DNA of 64,000 bases from Lachnospiraceae bacterium (GCA_902363135.1 CABIZF010000007.1:1-64000), one strand, 5' to 3'. Positions 47,140 to 60,350 are shown, numbered from the stretch's first letter. Numbers and translations: made by a program. The notes: a model not told the origin generated them from the letters alone.

Positions 47140-48327
47140 TTACAGATACTGCTTCAGTACCTCTACCTTATCCAGCTTCTCCCACGGAAGATCCAGATCA
47201 TGACGTCCGAAATGACCATATGCGGCGGTCTGCTTGTAGATCGGACGGCGCAGGTCGAGCATCTTGATGATACCTGCCGGACGGAGATCGAAGTTCTCAC
47301 GGATGATCTCGGTGAGCTTCTCATCGGAAACCTTGCCGGTACCAAAGGTGTCTACCATGACAGAGGTCGGACGTGCGACACCGATTGCGTAGGAAAGCTG
47401 AATCTCGCACTTCTCGGCAAGACCGGCAGCTACGATATTCTTTGCCACATAGCGCGCTGCATAAGCTGCAGAACGGTCTACCTTTGTGCAGTCCTTTCCG
47501 GAGAATGCCCCGCCGCCGTGTCTGCCATATCCACCGTATGTGTCTACGATGATCTTACGGCCGGTCAGTCCGCTGTCGCCGTGCGGTCCGCCGATCACAA
47601 AACGTCCGGTCGGATTTACGAAAAACTTCGTGTTCTCATCGACCATCTCCTTCGGAAGGATCGGATCAAATACATATTTTCTGATATCCGCGTGAATCTG
47701 CTCCTGAGTCACATCCGGATCATGCTGGGTGGAAAGAACGACTGCATCCAGTCTGGACGGCTTACCGTTCTCATCGTACTCGACGGTTACCTGAGTTTTT
47801 CCGTCCGGACGCAGGTAGGTCAGCGTGCCATCCTTGCGTACCTTGGTCAGCTGCAGTGCCAGCTTCTGTGCCAGTGCGATCGGATACGGCATATATTCAT
47901 CCGTCTCGTTTGTCGCATAACCGAACATCATACCCTGGTCTCCGGCACCGATGGCTTCGATCTCCTCGTCGCTCATCTGATTTTCTTTTGCCTCAAGCGC
48001 TTTGTCTACGCCCATTGCGATGTCGGTCGACTGCTCATCAATCGCCGTGATGACACCACACGTGTCTGCATCGAAACCATATTTTCCTCTCGTGTAGCCG
48101 ATCTCACGGACCGTATCACGGACGATCTTCTGAATATCGACATAAGCCTTTGTCGTAATCTCACCCATAACAAGTACAAGACCGGTCGTGGTCGCTGTCT
48201 CACATGCAACACGGCTCATCGGATCCTGCTCAAGCAGTGCATCAAGAATCGCATCTGAAATCTGGTCACACATTTTGTCCGGATGACCTTCGGTAACTGA
48301 CTCTGAGGTAAATAATCTCTTGTCCAT
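47140..48327 (-). CDS. metK: S-adenosylmethionine synthetase
   Basis: A 395-residue enzyme that makes SAM from methionine and ATP. The family signatures are [26 protein letters not shown] at the N-terminus, [12 protein letters not shown] and [23 protein letters not shown]. Length is standard. Start ATG with AAAGGAA upstream. Transcription passes through a SAM-I riboswitch and its terminator first, so the gene is shut off by its own product. Confidence 0.98.
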   Translation of the reverse strand: MDKRLFTSESVTEGHPDKMCDQISDAILDALLEQDPMSRVACETATTTGLVLVMGEITTKAYVDIQKIVRDTVREIGYTRGKYGFDADTCGVITAIDEQSTDIAMGVDKALEAKENQMSDEEIEAIGAGDQGMMFGYATNETDEYMPYPIALAQKLALQLTKVRKDGTLTYLRPDGKTQVTVEYDENGKPSRLDAVVLSTQHDPDVTQEQIHADIRKYVFDPILPKEMVDENTKFFVNPTGRFVIGGPHGDSGLTGRKIIVDTYGGYGRHGGGAFSGKDCTKVDRSAAYAARYVAKNIVAAGLAEKCEIQLSYAIGVARPTSVMVDTFGTGKVSDEKLTEIIRENFDLRPAGIIKMLDLRRPIYKQTAAYGHFGRHDLDLPWEKLDKVEVLKQYL

Positions 48328-48390
48328 TTTTATTTCCTTTCTTTTTCTGTCTCTTGAGAAATGCTTTTCTGTTCTGAACCGATCACCATA

Positions 48391-48420
48391 AAGAAAAGTC
48401 CGCCGAAAAAGGCGGACTCA
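48391..48420 (-). terminator. expression-platform terminator of the SAM-I riboswitch
   Basis: On the minus strand GAGTCCGCC TTTTT CGGCGGACTTTTC, a perfect stem with T-rich tail, lies between the aptamer and metK. Confidence 0.9.
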
Positions 48421-48435
48421 ATAATCACTCATCAA

Positions 48436-48538
48436 ATCCCCTTATTGTTCGAGTTCACTCGCTCAGGTTGGCACCTTCCATCATGGGGTTGCCGTGGCTT
48501 CACAGATCCTATGTATCTCCACCACTCTGAATAAGAGA
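48436..48538 (-). promoter_or_regulatory. SAM-I (S-box) riboswitch aptamer
   Basis: The minus strand shows P1 CTCTTAT with AATAAG, the hallmark AGAGTGGTGGAG, GAAGCCACGGCAACC, and GGTGCCAA...CGAACAA. SAM binding favours the following terminator and lowers metK expression, as known for this class. Confidence 0.95.
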
Positions 48539-48565
48539 AAAGCATCTATTCGTTTGTTCGGATAT

Positions 48566-48594
48566 AAGCTACAGCTTTTTCCCCTGTTTGTCAA
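48566..48594 (-). promoter_or_regulatory. promoter of metK
   Basis: On the minus strand TTGACA (48594-48589) is followed 17 bp later by TAGCTT (48571-48566), a weak -10 directly upstream of the riboswitch. Confidence 0.6.
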
Positions 48595-48674
48595 GCACTT
48601 TCTCCTGACAAATGCCGGGAATCGTCAAATTTTCTCATTTTCCTGTGCGGAAAAAGCCACACACCGACCGCTTC

Positions 48675-49397
48675 TTATTTGCCCTGTGTAAACCGCTCCA
48701 CAATATACCGGTTCGCCTCCAGCTCCTGCGTATCGTCCAGCGGTACCAGCTCTGCCGTCCCGTATTTTCGCATCAGTGCATTGGATAAAAGCAGATCGCA
48801 CACCTGTGGGTTCTTCGGGAGAAGCGGACCGTGCAGGTACGTTCCGATCACATTTTTATACCGCACGCCCTCCATGCCGTCATCCCCATTATTTCCACAG
48901 CCGAACAGCACCTTTCCAAGCGGCTCGTTGTCATTAATGTACGTCCTGCCACCGTGGTTCTCAAAGCCGACGATCGGAAGCTCCATCCGGTCATTTTGAA
49001 TGACAATATTCGAGATCAGACGCGGGCTTCCCTGTTCCGTGTAGAGATCTACCAAAGAGAGACCTTCGATCCTTCCATCGTCGGTATCATAGTAATGGCC
49101 GAGCAGCTGATAGCCGCCACAAACTGCGATGACACTTCCTCCATCCTCCACATAAGCCCGAAAATTCTCCCGGATCGCCTTTAATTTCTCACAGACAAGC
49201 ATCTGCTCCCGGTCGGAGCCTCCGCCGAGCAGCACCAGATCCAGCTTCGTAAAATCGACCGCATCTGTGATCTGAAACTCCCGCACTTCCGCCTCAATGC
49301 CCCTCCATTCGCAGCGCTTTTTCATACACTGGATATTGCCCCGGTCGCCGTAAAGATTCAGCAGATCAGGATAGAGATGTCCGATGGTAAGCTTCAT
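48675..49397 (-). CDS. gatD: lipid II isoglutaminyl synthase, glutaminase subunit GatD
   Basis: A 240-residue class I glutamine amidotransferase that supplies ammonia to MurT for amidating D-glutamate in peptidoglycan. The catalytic cysteine is in VIAVCGGYQLLGH and the histidine in GTYLHGPLLPKNP. The N-terminal IGHLYPDLLNLYGDRGNIQ is typical of GatD. RBS GGAGG. It lies 21 bp downstream of murT, the normal arrangement of this two-subunit enzyme. Confidence 0.94.
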   Translation of the reverse strand: MKLTIGHLYPDLLNLYGDRGNIQCMKKRCEWRGIEAEVREFQITDAVDFTKLDLVLLGGGSDREQMLVCEKLKAIRENFRAYVEDGGSVIAVCGGYQLLGHYYDTDDGRIEGLSLVDLYTEQGSPRLISNIVIQNDRMELPIVGFENHGGRTYINDNEPLGKVLFGCGNNGDDGMEGVRYKNVIGTYLHGPLLPKNPQVCDLLLSNALMRKYGTAELVPLDDTQELEANRYIVERFTQGK

Positions 49398-49418
49398 GTT
49401 GGATTCCTCCCTGGTACC

Positions 49419-50819
49419 TTAATGCATATTTGCCAGAATATTTCTGGTCGAAAACAGTGCAGTATAGTTTACGAGCACATAAAGATTGCCGCAGCCGTCC
49501 GCGATACGCTTCCGGATCGCTGTCTGCACATCCGCAATCAGCTCAGATTCAATATCCACATACTTCATCCGCAGCCGCATATCCTGGCAACGGATACCGC
49601 TGACGGTGATTGAACGGATTGAAGGAGCCGCAAACCGGTCAAAATCCACGTCCCACAGCCATGAGATATCCGTACCGTCCTGCGCGTTATCATTGATCAC
49701 AATGATCAGATCTTTTTCCCTTTTATCCTCCATCACCGCAGAAATATTCTGATTAAAGCCGGCCGGATTCTTCGCCAGATTGAGGATCACGTCGGTATTT
49801 CCGATATGGAACTGCTCCATCCGCCCGTTCTGCGGATTGAAATCCTGCAGCACCTGTGCAAAATTTTTCAGCTCCATGCCTCCGGTACGCGCCGCACTGT
49901 AGGCCGCAAGGATGTTGTAGATATTGTAAAATCCCTTATAATTGACCGATATATGCGCCGTCTCTGCCGGAATCTTCCGGTTCACGCTGTGCTTTCCGTC
50001 TTCTGACTCACAGGATGCGCTTCTGACAAAGCGTACGATGTCAAAATTCAGACCATGCGCCATATCAATATATTCCGCATCAAAATCCACCTCCGGCCGT
50101 GCAAATCCACACTTCGGACAGTGGTACATGCCGAGCTGACTATAGTGATAAAAGTCATACTCCAGCCGCTCCCCGCACCGCTTGCAGAATCGTCCCTCCC
50201 GAATCTCCCCGGTATCCTGCTCCTTGAATACCTGTTCGGTAATGCCGTAGGTGACGTACGGATTGCCGCTTTCCATCGCCAGATAGGCCGAGAGTGCATC
50301 ATCGCCGTTCACAATCACGGTCATATCCGGTGCCATCTGCATTGCTTTTTTCAGCAGATTCATCGTGATATCGATCTCACCGTACCGATCGAGCTGATCC
50401 CGGAACAGATTCGTCAGCACCATATAGTCCGGTTTAAAATACGGGAAAACACGCACGGTAGACGCCTCGTCAATCTCAATACTCGCATAGTCCGCATCCA
50501 GATGTCCATTGTTCTTCGCCGCCAGCACGAAAGCTGCAGTCACACCGTCAAGCATATTTGATCCGGTGTGATTGCAGACCAGCTTCATCCCCTCCGACTC
50601 AATCGCAGAGCACAAAAGATTATTTGTCGTCGTCTTTCCGTTTGTGCCACAGACTACAAAAATCTTTTCCCGCACCTCCAAAGAGAGTTCCCGCAAAATA
50701 TCAGGATCAATCTTCCTTGCCAGCTTACCGGCCAGGGTCACGCCCTGTTTGCCGGCCAGACGGCACGCGGTACTGCACAGCTTTGCAGCCCAGATGGCAA
50801 TCAGCCTTTGTATCCTCAT
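49419..50819 (-). CDS. murT: lipid II isoglutaminyl synthase, Mur ligase subunit MurT
   Basis: A 466-residue Mur ligase-family subunit. P-loop VVCGTNGKTTTNNLL, central SIEIDEASTVRVFPYFKPDYMVLTNLFRDQLDRYGEIDIT, and the zinc ribbon CKRCG...CPKCG that marks MurT are all visible; the C-terminal DUF1727-type domain holds AKNPAGFNQNI and the DGTDISWLWDVDFD motif. It amidates the glutamate of lipid II with ammonia from GatD. The start is 3 bp after the gyrA stop, with GGAAGAG inside the gyrA end, so it is coupled to gyrA. Confidence 0.94.
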   Translation of the reverse strand: MRIQRLIAIWAAKLCSTACRLAGKQGVTLAGKLARKIDPDILRELSLEVREKIFVVCGTNGKTTTNNLLCSAIESEGMKLVCNHTGSNMLDGVTAAFVLAAKNNGHLDADYASIEIDEASTVRVFPYFKPDYMVLTNLFRDQLDRYGEIDITMNLLKKAMQMAPDMTVIVNGDDALSAYLAMESGNPYVTYGITEQVFKEQDTGEIREGRFCKRCGERLEYDFYHYSQLGMYHCPKCGFARPEVDFDAEYIDMAHGLNFDIVRFVRSASCESEDGKHSVNRKIPAETAHISVNYKGFYNIYNILAAYSAARTGGMELKNFAQVLQDFNPQNGRMEQFHIGNTDVILNLAKNPAGFNQNISAVMEDKREKDLIIVINDNAQDGTDISWLWDVDFDRFAAPSIRSITVSGIRCQDMRLRMKYVDIESELIADVQTAIRKRIADGCGNLYVLVNYTALFSTRNILANMH

Positions 50820-50822
50820 GCC

Positions 50823-53330
50823 TTACTCTTCCTTCTTCAGTTCTTCTTCGAGTGATTTTAATGTATCTTCTTCGTTCTTCTTCGCCGAATCCTTTACCTT
50901 TGCGATGCTTGCTACGCGTACATTCTGCTCCGGATCAAGACTCATCAGCTTCACACCGCTTGTCACACGTCCGAGCACCGAGATATCCTCGCATGCCATC
51001 TGGATGATAATGCCCTCGGTATTGATCATCATGATCTCATGTTCACGGTTGACCGCCTTTACACCGACCACATTGCCGGTCTTCTCCATGATCTTATAGC
51101 ACTTGACGCCCTTACCGCCGCGGTTCTGTGCACTAAATTCGGTGATCGGCGTCAGCTTGCCCATGCCATATTCCGATGCGATCAGCAGATATTCTCCCTG
51201 CGTATCGAGCTGCATGCCGACAACCTCATCGCCGTCCGAGAGGCTCATGCCGATGACACCCATCGACGCACGGCCGGTCTTTCTTACATCCGTCTCATGG
51301 AAGCGGATACACTGACCATATTTTGTGACAAGGAAAATGTCCTTTTTATTGTTTGTAAATTTCACTTCGATTAATTCATCATCGTCGCGGAGAGTGATGG
51401 CAGTCAGACCAGTTTTTCTCACATTTGCAAAATCTGTGATCGGAGTTTTCTTCACCAGTCCCTTCTTCGTCGCCATAAACAGGAATCTGCCTTCCTTATA
51501 CTCCCGGATCGGGATCAGAGCCGTGATCTTCTCACCCGGCATCAGCTGCAGCAGATTGATGATCGCCGTGCCGCGCGCCGTCCGGCTCGCCTCCGGAATC
51601 TCATAGCCCTTCAGCCGGTACACTCTTCCCTGGTTTGTAAAGAACATCAGGTAATGGTGTGTGCTCGTCATAAGCAGCTCCTCGATGTAGTCATCATCGA
51701 TCGTCTGCATCCCCTTTATGCCCTTGCCTCCGCGGTTCTGGCTCCTGAAATTATCCGGCGTCATGCGCTTGATATATCCAAGATGTGTCATCGTGATGAC
51801 GACATTCTCATCCGGGATCAGATCCTCGGTCGTGATGTCAAAGACATCGCGCTCGATAGAGGTCCGGCGGTCGTCCCCGTACTTATCGGCAATGATCTGG
51901 ATCTCTTTTTTAATCACGCCAAGGAGCAGGTTCTCATCCGCAAGAATCGCACGGTACTCCTCAATGCGCTTCATCAGCTCCTTGTACTCTGCCTCGAGCT
52001 TCTCGCGCTCCAGACCGGTCAGCGTGCGCAGACGCATATCAACGATTGCCTGTGCCTGTGCATCACTTAGGGCAAAGCGCTCGATCAGTCCTGCCTTTGC
52101 CGCCTGTGTATTTTCTGATCCGCGGATGATGCGGATCACTTCATCAATGTTATCAAGGGCGATAAGCAGGCCCTGTAAAATATGTGCCCGCTCCTCGGCC
52201 TTGTTCAGTTCATATTTGGTTCTTCTTGTAACGACATCTTCCTGATGGCGGATGTAGTACGTCAGCATTTCTTTGAGGTTCAGCGTCTTCGGCTCGTTGT
52301 TGACGAGTGCCAGCATGATCACGCCAAACGTATCCTGCAGCTGTGTATGTTTATACAGCTGGTTCAGCACGACATTCGCATTCGCATCTCTGCGCAGCTC
52401 GATATTGATCCGCATACCCTCGCGGTTTGACTCATCCGTGATCGCCGTGATTCCGTCGATTCGTTTGTCGCGCACAAGCTCTGCCATTTTCTCGATCAGC
52501 CGGGCCTTGTTGACCATGTACGGGATCTCTGTCACGATGATCCGGCTCTTGCCGTTTTGCATCGACTCGATGTTCGTCACGGCACGCACGCGAATCTTAC
52601 CCTTTCCTGTGCGGTATGCTTCCTCAATCCCTCTGCGACCTAATATCTGTGCTCCGGTCGGAAAATCCGGTCCCTTGACGATCTCCATGATCTCATCCAG
52701 ACCGGTCTCCCGCTGCTCCTCGATGCGGTTATCAATGATCTTTACGACCGCTGCGATGACCTCACGCAGATTATGCGGTGGAATATTCGTTGCCATACCG
52801 ACTGCGATACCGTTCGTACCATTTACGAGCAGGTTCGGAAAACGCGCCGGAAGCACCGTCGGCTCCTTCTCCGTCTCGTCAAAGTTCGGTACAAAATCGA
52901 CCGTGTCCTTTCCGATGTCGGCAAGCATTTCCATTGAAATTTTGCTCAGACGCGCCTCAGTATATCGCATCGCCGCCGCGCCGTCTCCGTCGACGGAACC
53001 GAAGTTGCCGTGTCCGTCAACGAGCGGGTAGCGGGTCGACCAGTCCTGTGCCATATTAACGAGCGCACCGTATATTGAGCTGTCTCCGTGCGGATGATAT
53101 TTACCCATCGTATCACCGACAATACGCGCACATTTCCGGTGCGGCTTGTCTGGCCCGTTGTTCAGCTCGATCATGGAATACAGCACACGCCGCTGTACCG
53201 GCTTCAGTCCGTCGCGGACATCCGGAAGCGCACGCTGTGAAATAACGCTCATTGCATAGTCGATGTAGGATTCCTCCATCGTCTTTTTCAGATCCACTTC
53301 ATGGACCTGATCAAATATATTATCTTCCAC
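50823..53330 (-). CDS. gyrA: DNA gyrase subunit A
   Basis: An 835-residue subunit that breaks and rejoins DNA. The catalytic tyrosine is in [14 protein letters not shown], the quinolone region in [17 protein letters not shown], and the C-terminal beta-propeller carries the gyrase box [10 protein letters not shown] and related blades ([10 protein letters not shown]). The start codon is GTG (read as Met) behind GGAGGG. It follows gyrB by about 60 bp. The residue equivalent to E. coli D87 is glycine here (see findings). Confidence 0.98.
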   Translation of the reverse strand: MEDNIFDQVHEVDLKKTMEESYIDYAMSVISQRALPDVRDGLKPVQRRVLYSMIELNNGPDKPHRKCARIVGDTMGKYHPHGDSSIYGALVNMAQDWSTRYPLVDGHGNFGSVDGDGAAAMRYTEARLSKISMEMLADIGKDTVDFVPNFDETEKEPTVLPARFPNLLVNGTNGIAVGMATNIPPHNLREVIAAVVKIIDNRIEEQRETGLDEIMEIVKGPDFPTGAQILGRRGIEEAYRTGKGKIRVRAVTNIESMQNGKSRIIVTEIPYMVNKARLIEKMAELVRDKRIDGITAITDESNREGMRINIELRRDANANVVLNQLYKHTQLQDTFGVIMLALVNNEPKTLNLKEMLTYYIRHQEDVVTRRTKYELNKAEERAHILQGLLIALDNIDEVIRIIRGSENTQAAKAGLIERFALSDAQAQAIVDMRLRTLTGLEREKLEAEYKELMKRIEEYRAILADENLLLGVIKKEIQIIADKYGDDRRTSIERDVFDITTEDLIPDENVVITMTHLGYIKRMTPDNFRSQNRGGKGIKGMQTIDDDYIEELLMTSTHHYLMFFTNQGRVYRLKGYEIPEASRTARGTAIINLLQLMPGEKITALIPIREYKEGRFLFMATKKGLVKKTPITDFANVRKTGLTAITLRDDDELIEVKFTNNKKDIFLVTKYGQCIRFHETDVRKTGRASMGVIGMSLSDGDEVVGMQLDTQGEYLLIASEYGMGKLTPITEFSAQNRGGKGVKCYKIMEKTGNVVGVKAVNREHEIMMINTEGIIIQMACEDISVLGRVTSGVKLMSLDPEQNVRVASIAKVKDSAKKNEEDTLKSLEEELKKEE

Positions 53331-53393
53331 GGATTTCCCTCCTGTCTTATCTCATTCATCCCTGTCTGACATCATTCAGACGGACTTCCGGCA

Positions 53394-56412
<3,019 letters not shown>

Positions 56413-56427
56413 TTCCCTACCAGCCTA

Positions 56428-56640
56428 TTATACTATTTTTATCCGAAAATTTCCACAGGTGGCTTCATCTCCTGTATGAAGCTTTTTCCCACGCTGCAGC
56501 TCCACCTGCCCGTTCACCGTTACTTTTCCATCCTGAATGAGAAATTTTGCATCCACGCCGGATCCTACGACATGAGCCGCCTTTAACGCCTGTCCAAGCT
56601 TGATATATTCATCCCGAAGCTTTACCTCTACTACTTCCAT
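56428..56640 (-). CDS. yaaA: S4-domain RNA-binding protein (YaaA/RlbA-like)
   Basis: A 70-residue protein made almost entirely of an S4 RNA-binding fold (YIKLGQALKAAHVVGSGVDAKFLIQDGKVTVNGQVELQRGKKL). It occupies the conserved dnaN-recF position, as in Bacillus where it is called yaaA/rlbA and is linked to ribosome assembly. RBS AAAGGGAG. Confidence 0.92.
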   Translation of the reverse strand: MEVVEVKLRDEYIKLGQALKAAHVVGSGVDAKFLIQDGKVTVNGQVELQRGKKLHTGDEATCGNFRIKIV

Positions 56641-56762
56641 CTTGTTTCTCCCTTTCTTCCGTATGCACTTCCGTACCGTTTCACAGGCACCTCTGTGACA
56701 AATACCTTATCTTTCTCCCCGCCCGCCTGTCTGTCTTTCTCGCACGGACATTTCCGGTCTGT

Positions 56763-56804
56763 CTCAGGATAAGTGACATTTCATCTAATATCACTTATCC
56801 TGAG
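56763..56804. repeat. 14-bp perfect inverted repeat between dnaN and the S4 gene
   Basis: CTCAGGATAAGTGA and TCACTTATCCTGAG flank a 14-nt loop. Only the plus strand has a T-run after it, against the direction of the operon, so on the dnaN transcript it is more likely a processing or stabilising hairpin than a terminator. The rest of the 56641-56832 gap shows nothing clear. Confidence 0.6.
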
Positions 56805-56832
56805 GGGTTTTCTTATCATTCATCATTCACCA

Positions 56833-57942
56833 TTAGTCATTGTCAACAAAATTGACCGGCAGAATCAGATAAATATACGTTTGCGCTTCATCACGGATAA
56901 AGCACGGTGCCTTCGGATTCATGTAGTAAATATCGATCATTTCATCGTCGATGACGCGAAGTGCATCAATAAGCAGCTTCGGGTTGAAGCCGATTTTGAT
57001 ATTTTTCCCTTCCAGCTGAATGTCAATCATCTCATCCATCGAGCCGATCTGAGAAGAAATCTTCAGTTCCATTACGTCATCATTAATATTCAGGATGATC
57101 GGACGCTTATCGCCTTCTTTTACCATCAAAGTTGCACGGTCAATACAGTCTAAAAACTCGCGCTTATTGATTGTGACCTTTGTTTCATAGTCATTGGTCA
57201 GCATCTGCTCCACGCGGAAGTAATTGCCCTCAATCAGACGCGAAACAACGACGGTGTCCTCAAACTCAAACAGGATATGATTGTCTGTAAAATAAATATC
57301 CACATTGTCATCGACGCCGCCGGTCAGAATTTTGGAAATTTCAGTCAGGGTTTTGCCCGGAACAATCACTTTTTTCGCCGGATATGAAGACTTCAATTCA
57401 ATTTTACGGATGGAGATCCGATGTCCGTCCAGAGAAACGACCTTCAGTTCACCGTCATTAATATCAAAAAGTTCTCCGGTCATCATTTTATTGCTGTCAT
57501 TGACGGCAATAGAAAAAATCGTTTGGCGAATCACTTCCTTTAAGGTAAACTGAGAAATTGTGATCTGATAATCCTTCTCCACAAACGGCAAAAACGGGAA
57601 GTCTTCTCCGGTCTGTCCCATGATCGTAAACTTTGCTTTTTCACAGACAATTTGCGTATTATTATTTGAATCTGATGTAATAATAACATCATTATCTGGC
57701 AGTTTTCGAATAATTTCCGAGAAAAGCTTTGCATCAAGGGCGACCATACCTTTTTCCTGAATGATTCCGTCGGTCTTAGTTTCAATGCCAAGCTCCATAT
57801 CATTGGCGGTGAACCGTATTTCATCTGTTGTTGCATGAATCAGGATACAACCAAGAATCGGCATCGTCGTTTTTGAAGAGACTGCTTTCATTACAATATT
57901 GACACTTTTCAGCAGATCCGTTTTTTTGCATATGATTTTCAT
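56833..57942 (-). CDS. dnaN: DNA polymerase III subunit beta (sliding clamp)
   Basis: A 369-residue clamp of three similar domains. The N-terminus MKIICKKTDLLKSVNIVMKAVSSKTTMPILGCILI and LRVIDDEMIDIYYMNPKAPCFIRDE with the C-terminal YIYLILPVN are typical. The ATG at 57942 with AAGGAGT is chosen; a longer frame to 58245 would only add translation of the origin region with its DnaA boxes. Confidence 0.97.
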   Translation of the reverse strand: MKIICKKTDLLKSVNIVMKAVSSKTTMPILGCILIHATTDEIRFTANDMELGIETKTDGIIQEKGMVALDAKLFSEIIRKLPDNDVIITSDSNNNTQIVCEKAKFTIMGQTGEDFPFLPFVEKDYQITISQFTLKEVIRQTIFSIAVNDSNKMMTGELFDINDGELKVVSLDGHRISIRKIELKSSYPAKKVIVPGKTLTEISKILTGGVDDNVDIYFTDNHILFEFEDTVVVSRLIEGNYFRVEQMLTNDYETKVTINKREFLDCIDRATLMVKEGDKRPIILNINDDVMELKISSQIGSMDEMIDIQLEGKNIKIGFNPKLLIDALRVIDDEMIDIYYMNPKAPCFIRDEAQTYIYLILPVNFVDND

Positions 57943-58292
57943 AAAAGTAAACACTCCTTTGATACTGATGATGATCTGGTTATCCAAAGACCTGAAAAAA
58001 GTCCGGATGGATAGATATAAAAAAGAAAAAGAACCGCAGTAACCGCCGTAAGGGGTGTGGATAAGTGTAAAAGTCCAAAATGCCGCGGAATTACTGGAAA
58101 AACCCGATGGAATAACTCTGTGAAAGTCACCCTGACAGGTAATGGATAACCGGAAAGTTATGCACAATCCGAAAAATCCACAGCAAACAGCGGAAAATAC
58201 GAGCGGTTGTTTATAAACAGGTGTCCACAGTGCATTCACCCACATATACCATAGATATCCTGTGGATAAGTGGATAACTTTGTGGATAACTT
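57943..58292. other. oriC: oriC, dnaA-dnaN intergenic part with DnaA boxes
   Basis: This gap holds perfect DnaA boxes in the TGTGGATAA orientation at 58056-58064, 58261-58269 and 58281-58289, with a near-match AGTGGATAA at 58269-58277. The three boxes next to the dnaA stop are nearly contiguous. AT-rich stretches that could unwind lie around 58010-58020 and 58205-58220; which is the unwinding element cannot be decided by eye. No gene is seen here. Confidence 0.85.
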
Positions 58293-59654
58293 TCAGCTAG
58301 GATTGATCTTTTTCTTTAGAATTTCGATGGTTTTTCGCATGTCCTCGGATGTCTTCAGCTCAGAGGAGATCTTCTTGGAGCCGTGCAAAACGGTGGAGTG
58401 ATCGCGTCCGCCCATCTCGGAACCTATTTTTTTCAGTCCGACGCTTGTCAAATTGCTGCAGAGGTACATCGCGATCTGGCGTGGTACGACGATTTCGGTA
58501 TTTCGTTTATTACTCCGGATGTCATCAACCGACACGTGAAAATGCTCTGCGACCGTAGATATAATGAAAGCAGGCGTCACTTCCTTCTTTTCGTCCGGGG
58601 AAATGATGTCTTTTAATGCTTCTTCTGCCAGTTTTACGGTAATTTCGTGATTTTCAAGGTTGCTTAAGGCGACCAGCTTGTTTAACGCACCCTCCAGCTC
58701 ACGGATATTGGACTTGATATTCATCGCAATATATTTGATGACCTCGTTGTCGATATCGTAGCCGTCGGTTTCTTCTTTTTTATGAAGAATCGCCATTCGT
58801 GTCTCAAAATCCGGGGAGGAAATGTCTGCGATCAACCCCCATTCGAATCTGGAACGCAGCCGGGCCTCGAGTGTCTCGATATCCTTTGGCGGTTTATCAG
58901 AGGAGATAATAATCTGTTTTTTCTTTCCGTGGAGATCATTGAACGTATGGAAAAATTCTTCCTGTGTTGCTTCTTTTCCTATTATAAACTGAATATCGTC
59001 GATCAACAGAACATCGACGCTTCGATATTTTTCGCGAAATTTTGTTGTGGCGGTGTTGTTGCCGTTTCGAATCGCTTCGATCAGTTCATTTGTAAAGGTC
59101 TCACTTGTCACGTAGAGCACCCGTTTGTCCGGGTTTTCTTCTAATATAAAGTGTGCGATGGCGTGCATCAGATGTGTTTTGCCAAGGCCGGCGCCCCCGT
59201 GGATAAACAGAGGATTGTACATTTTTCCCGGAGATTCGGCAACGGCTAAGGCAGCGGCGTGTGCGAATTTGTTGTTGTTGCCGACGACGAAGGTGTCGAA
59301 GGTATACTTTGGGTTCAGATTTGCATTTTCTACATTTGCACTGTTGTCAGCATGGTTGACGGAGGCGAACATCTTTTTATTTTCCAGATTGTGCGCCTGC
59401 TCCGGAGCCAGCAGCTCGATCTCATATTCTATTCCGGTAACCTCTGCAATAGCTACATTGAGCGGAATCAGATATTTTTTTGTAATATAATCAATCCCCA
59501 TCTGTCCGGTAGGGACAAGAAAGCTGACCTTGTGGTCTGAAATGGATAAAATCTCCAGAGTTTTCAGCCAGGTCTTGAACGACATATCGGAAAGTTCATG
59601 TTCCGATTTGACGGTATAAAGGATGTCATCCCATTTTTCTTGTAGTATGTCCAT
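58293..59654 (-). CDS. dnaA: chromosomal replication initiator protein DnaA
   Basis: A 453-residue AAA+ initiator. The N-terminal DnaB-interaction domain is followed by a short linker, the P-loop GGAGLGKTHLMHAIAHF, Walker B VDVLLIDDIQFI, and the DNA-binding domain with KNRNTEIVVPRQIAMYLC and the signature GGRDHSTVLHG. Start ATG with GGAGAT upstream. It is flanked on both sides by DnaA-box clusters and probably represses itself. Confidence 0.98.
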   Translation of the reverse strand: MDILQEKWDDILYTVKSEHELSDMSFKTWLKTLEILSISDHKVSFLVPTGQMGIDYITKKYLIPLNVAIAEVTGIEYEIELLAPEQAHNLENKKMFASVNHADNSANVENANLNPKYTFDTFVVGNNNKFAHAAALAVAESPGKMYNPLFIHGGAGLGKTHLMHAIAHFILEENPDKRVLYVTSETFTNELIEAIRNGNNTATTKFREKYRSVDVLLIDDIQFIIGKEATQEEFFHTFNDLHGKKKQIIISSDKPPKDIETLEARLRSRFEWGLIADISSPDFETRMAILHKKEETDGYDIDNEVIKYIAMNIKSNIRELEGALNKLVALSNLENHEITVKLAEEALKDIISPDEKKEVTPAFIISTVAEHFHVSVDDIRSNKRNTEIVVPRQIAMYLCSNLTSVGLKKIGSEMGGRDHSTVLHGSKKISSELKTSEDMRKTIEILKKKINPS

Positions 59655-59734
59655 GTTCGTATCTCCAAAAATCCATTTTTTCCTACAATAATATTAACCT
59701 AAAACAGAGAAATTAGCAATGGAAAGTTTTCACG

Positions 59735-60035
59735 TTATCCACATCAAAGGGCGGATATCCGGAAATCAGGTATCGAAAATGTGGAAAACCGGGTGGAAAT
59801 GTGCCCGGGCGGTTGACATAAGAATGAAAAGTAAAAAACCGGAAAAGAAAAGATGTGCATAACTCATCCGCAATATACACATAGCAAAAAAGCGAGAAAA
59901 ATACACACATTTTTCTGTGGATAACCAAACTGTAAACAAGCTGTGAGAAAATTATCCACAAGTTATCAACAAGTTGTGGATAACATTACGTCAACTGGAA
60001 AAGTTATCAACCGGTGTGGATAAAAATGTGGATAA
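59735..60035. other. oriC: oriC, upstream DnaA-box cluster
   Basis: DnaA boxes (TTATCCACA or complement) lie at 59735-59743, 59916-59924, 59952-59960, 59975-59983, 60015-60023 and 60027-60035. A variant TTATCAACA lies at 59963-59971. The dense group 59916-60035 lies between dnaA and the divergent rpmH promoter. The 59655-60157 gap contains no gene other than this origin and the promoter. The arrangement is the bipartite Firmicutes origin. Confidence 0.92.
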
Positions 60036-60043
60036 AATTTTGC

Positions 60044-60072
60044 TTGACGCAGGCAGGTTTTCAGCTTATAAT
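60044..60072 (+). promoter_or_regulatory. promoter of rpmH
   Basis: TTGACG (60044-60049) and TATAAT (60067-60072) are 17 bp apart. The promoter begins 8 bp after the last DnaA box, so initiator binding could affect it. Confidence 0.85.
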
Positions 60073-60157
60073 TGAAACGATGTTTTCATATATACATGAC
60101 AATCATTAAAATACCAACTGAGATAGATTTGGTTCAGAAAAAGGAGGTGCCACGCCA

Positions 60158-60292
60158 ATGAAGATGACATTTCAGCCGAAAAAGAGATCCAGATCAAAGG
60201 TTCATGGATTTCGGGCAAGAATGAGCACAGCAGGCGGAAGAAAAGTCTTAGCTGCAAGAAGAGCAAAAGGAAGAAAAGTATTGTCAGCATAG
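60158..60292 (+). CDS. rpmH: 50S ribosomal protein L34
   Basis: A 44-residue basic ribosomal protein, [18 protein letters not shown] at the start and [12 protein letters not shown] at the end, the canonical L34 sequence. RBS AAGGAGG. It is followed by two hairpins before rnpA. Confidence 0.97.
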   Translation: MKMTFQPKKRSRSKVHGFRARMSTAGGRKVLAARRAKGRKVLSA

Positions 60293-60315
60293 GCCGCAGA
60301 TATGTGGCCTTTTTT
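60291..60315 (+). terminator. terminator directly after rpmH
   Basis: AGGCC and GGCCT flank a 10-nt loop and are followed by TTTTT. The stem starts within the stop codon, so it may only partly stop transcription into rnpA. Confidence 0.7.
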
Positions 60316-60350
60316 GTAACTGTCCGGTAATGCCGGGCAGTTACGTTTTT
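60316..60350 (+). terminator. second hairpin before rnpA
   Basis: GTAACTGTCCGG and CCGGGCAGTTAC form a stem followed by GTTTTT. Two terminator-like stems in a row would lower rnpA-yidC expression relative to rpmH. Confidence 0.65.

Noticed and set aside
47008..48258. 416-codon plus-strand frame antisense to metK
   Set aside because: It is fully within metK and its terminator; codon pattern and domains belong to metK.
52273..53031. 252-codon plus-strand frame antisense to gyrA
   Set aside because: It is Ser/Arg-rich shadow translation of the conserved gyrA strand.
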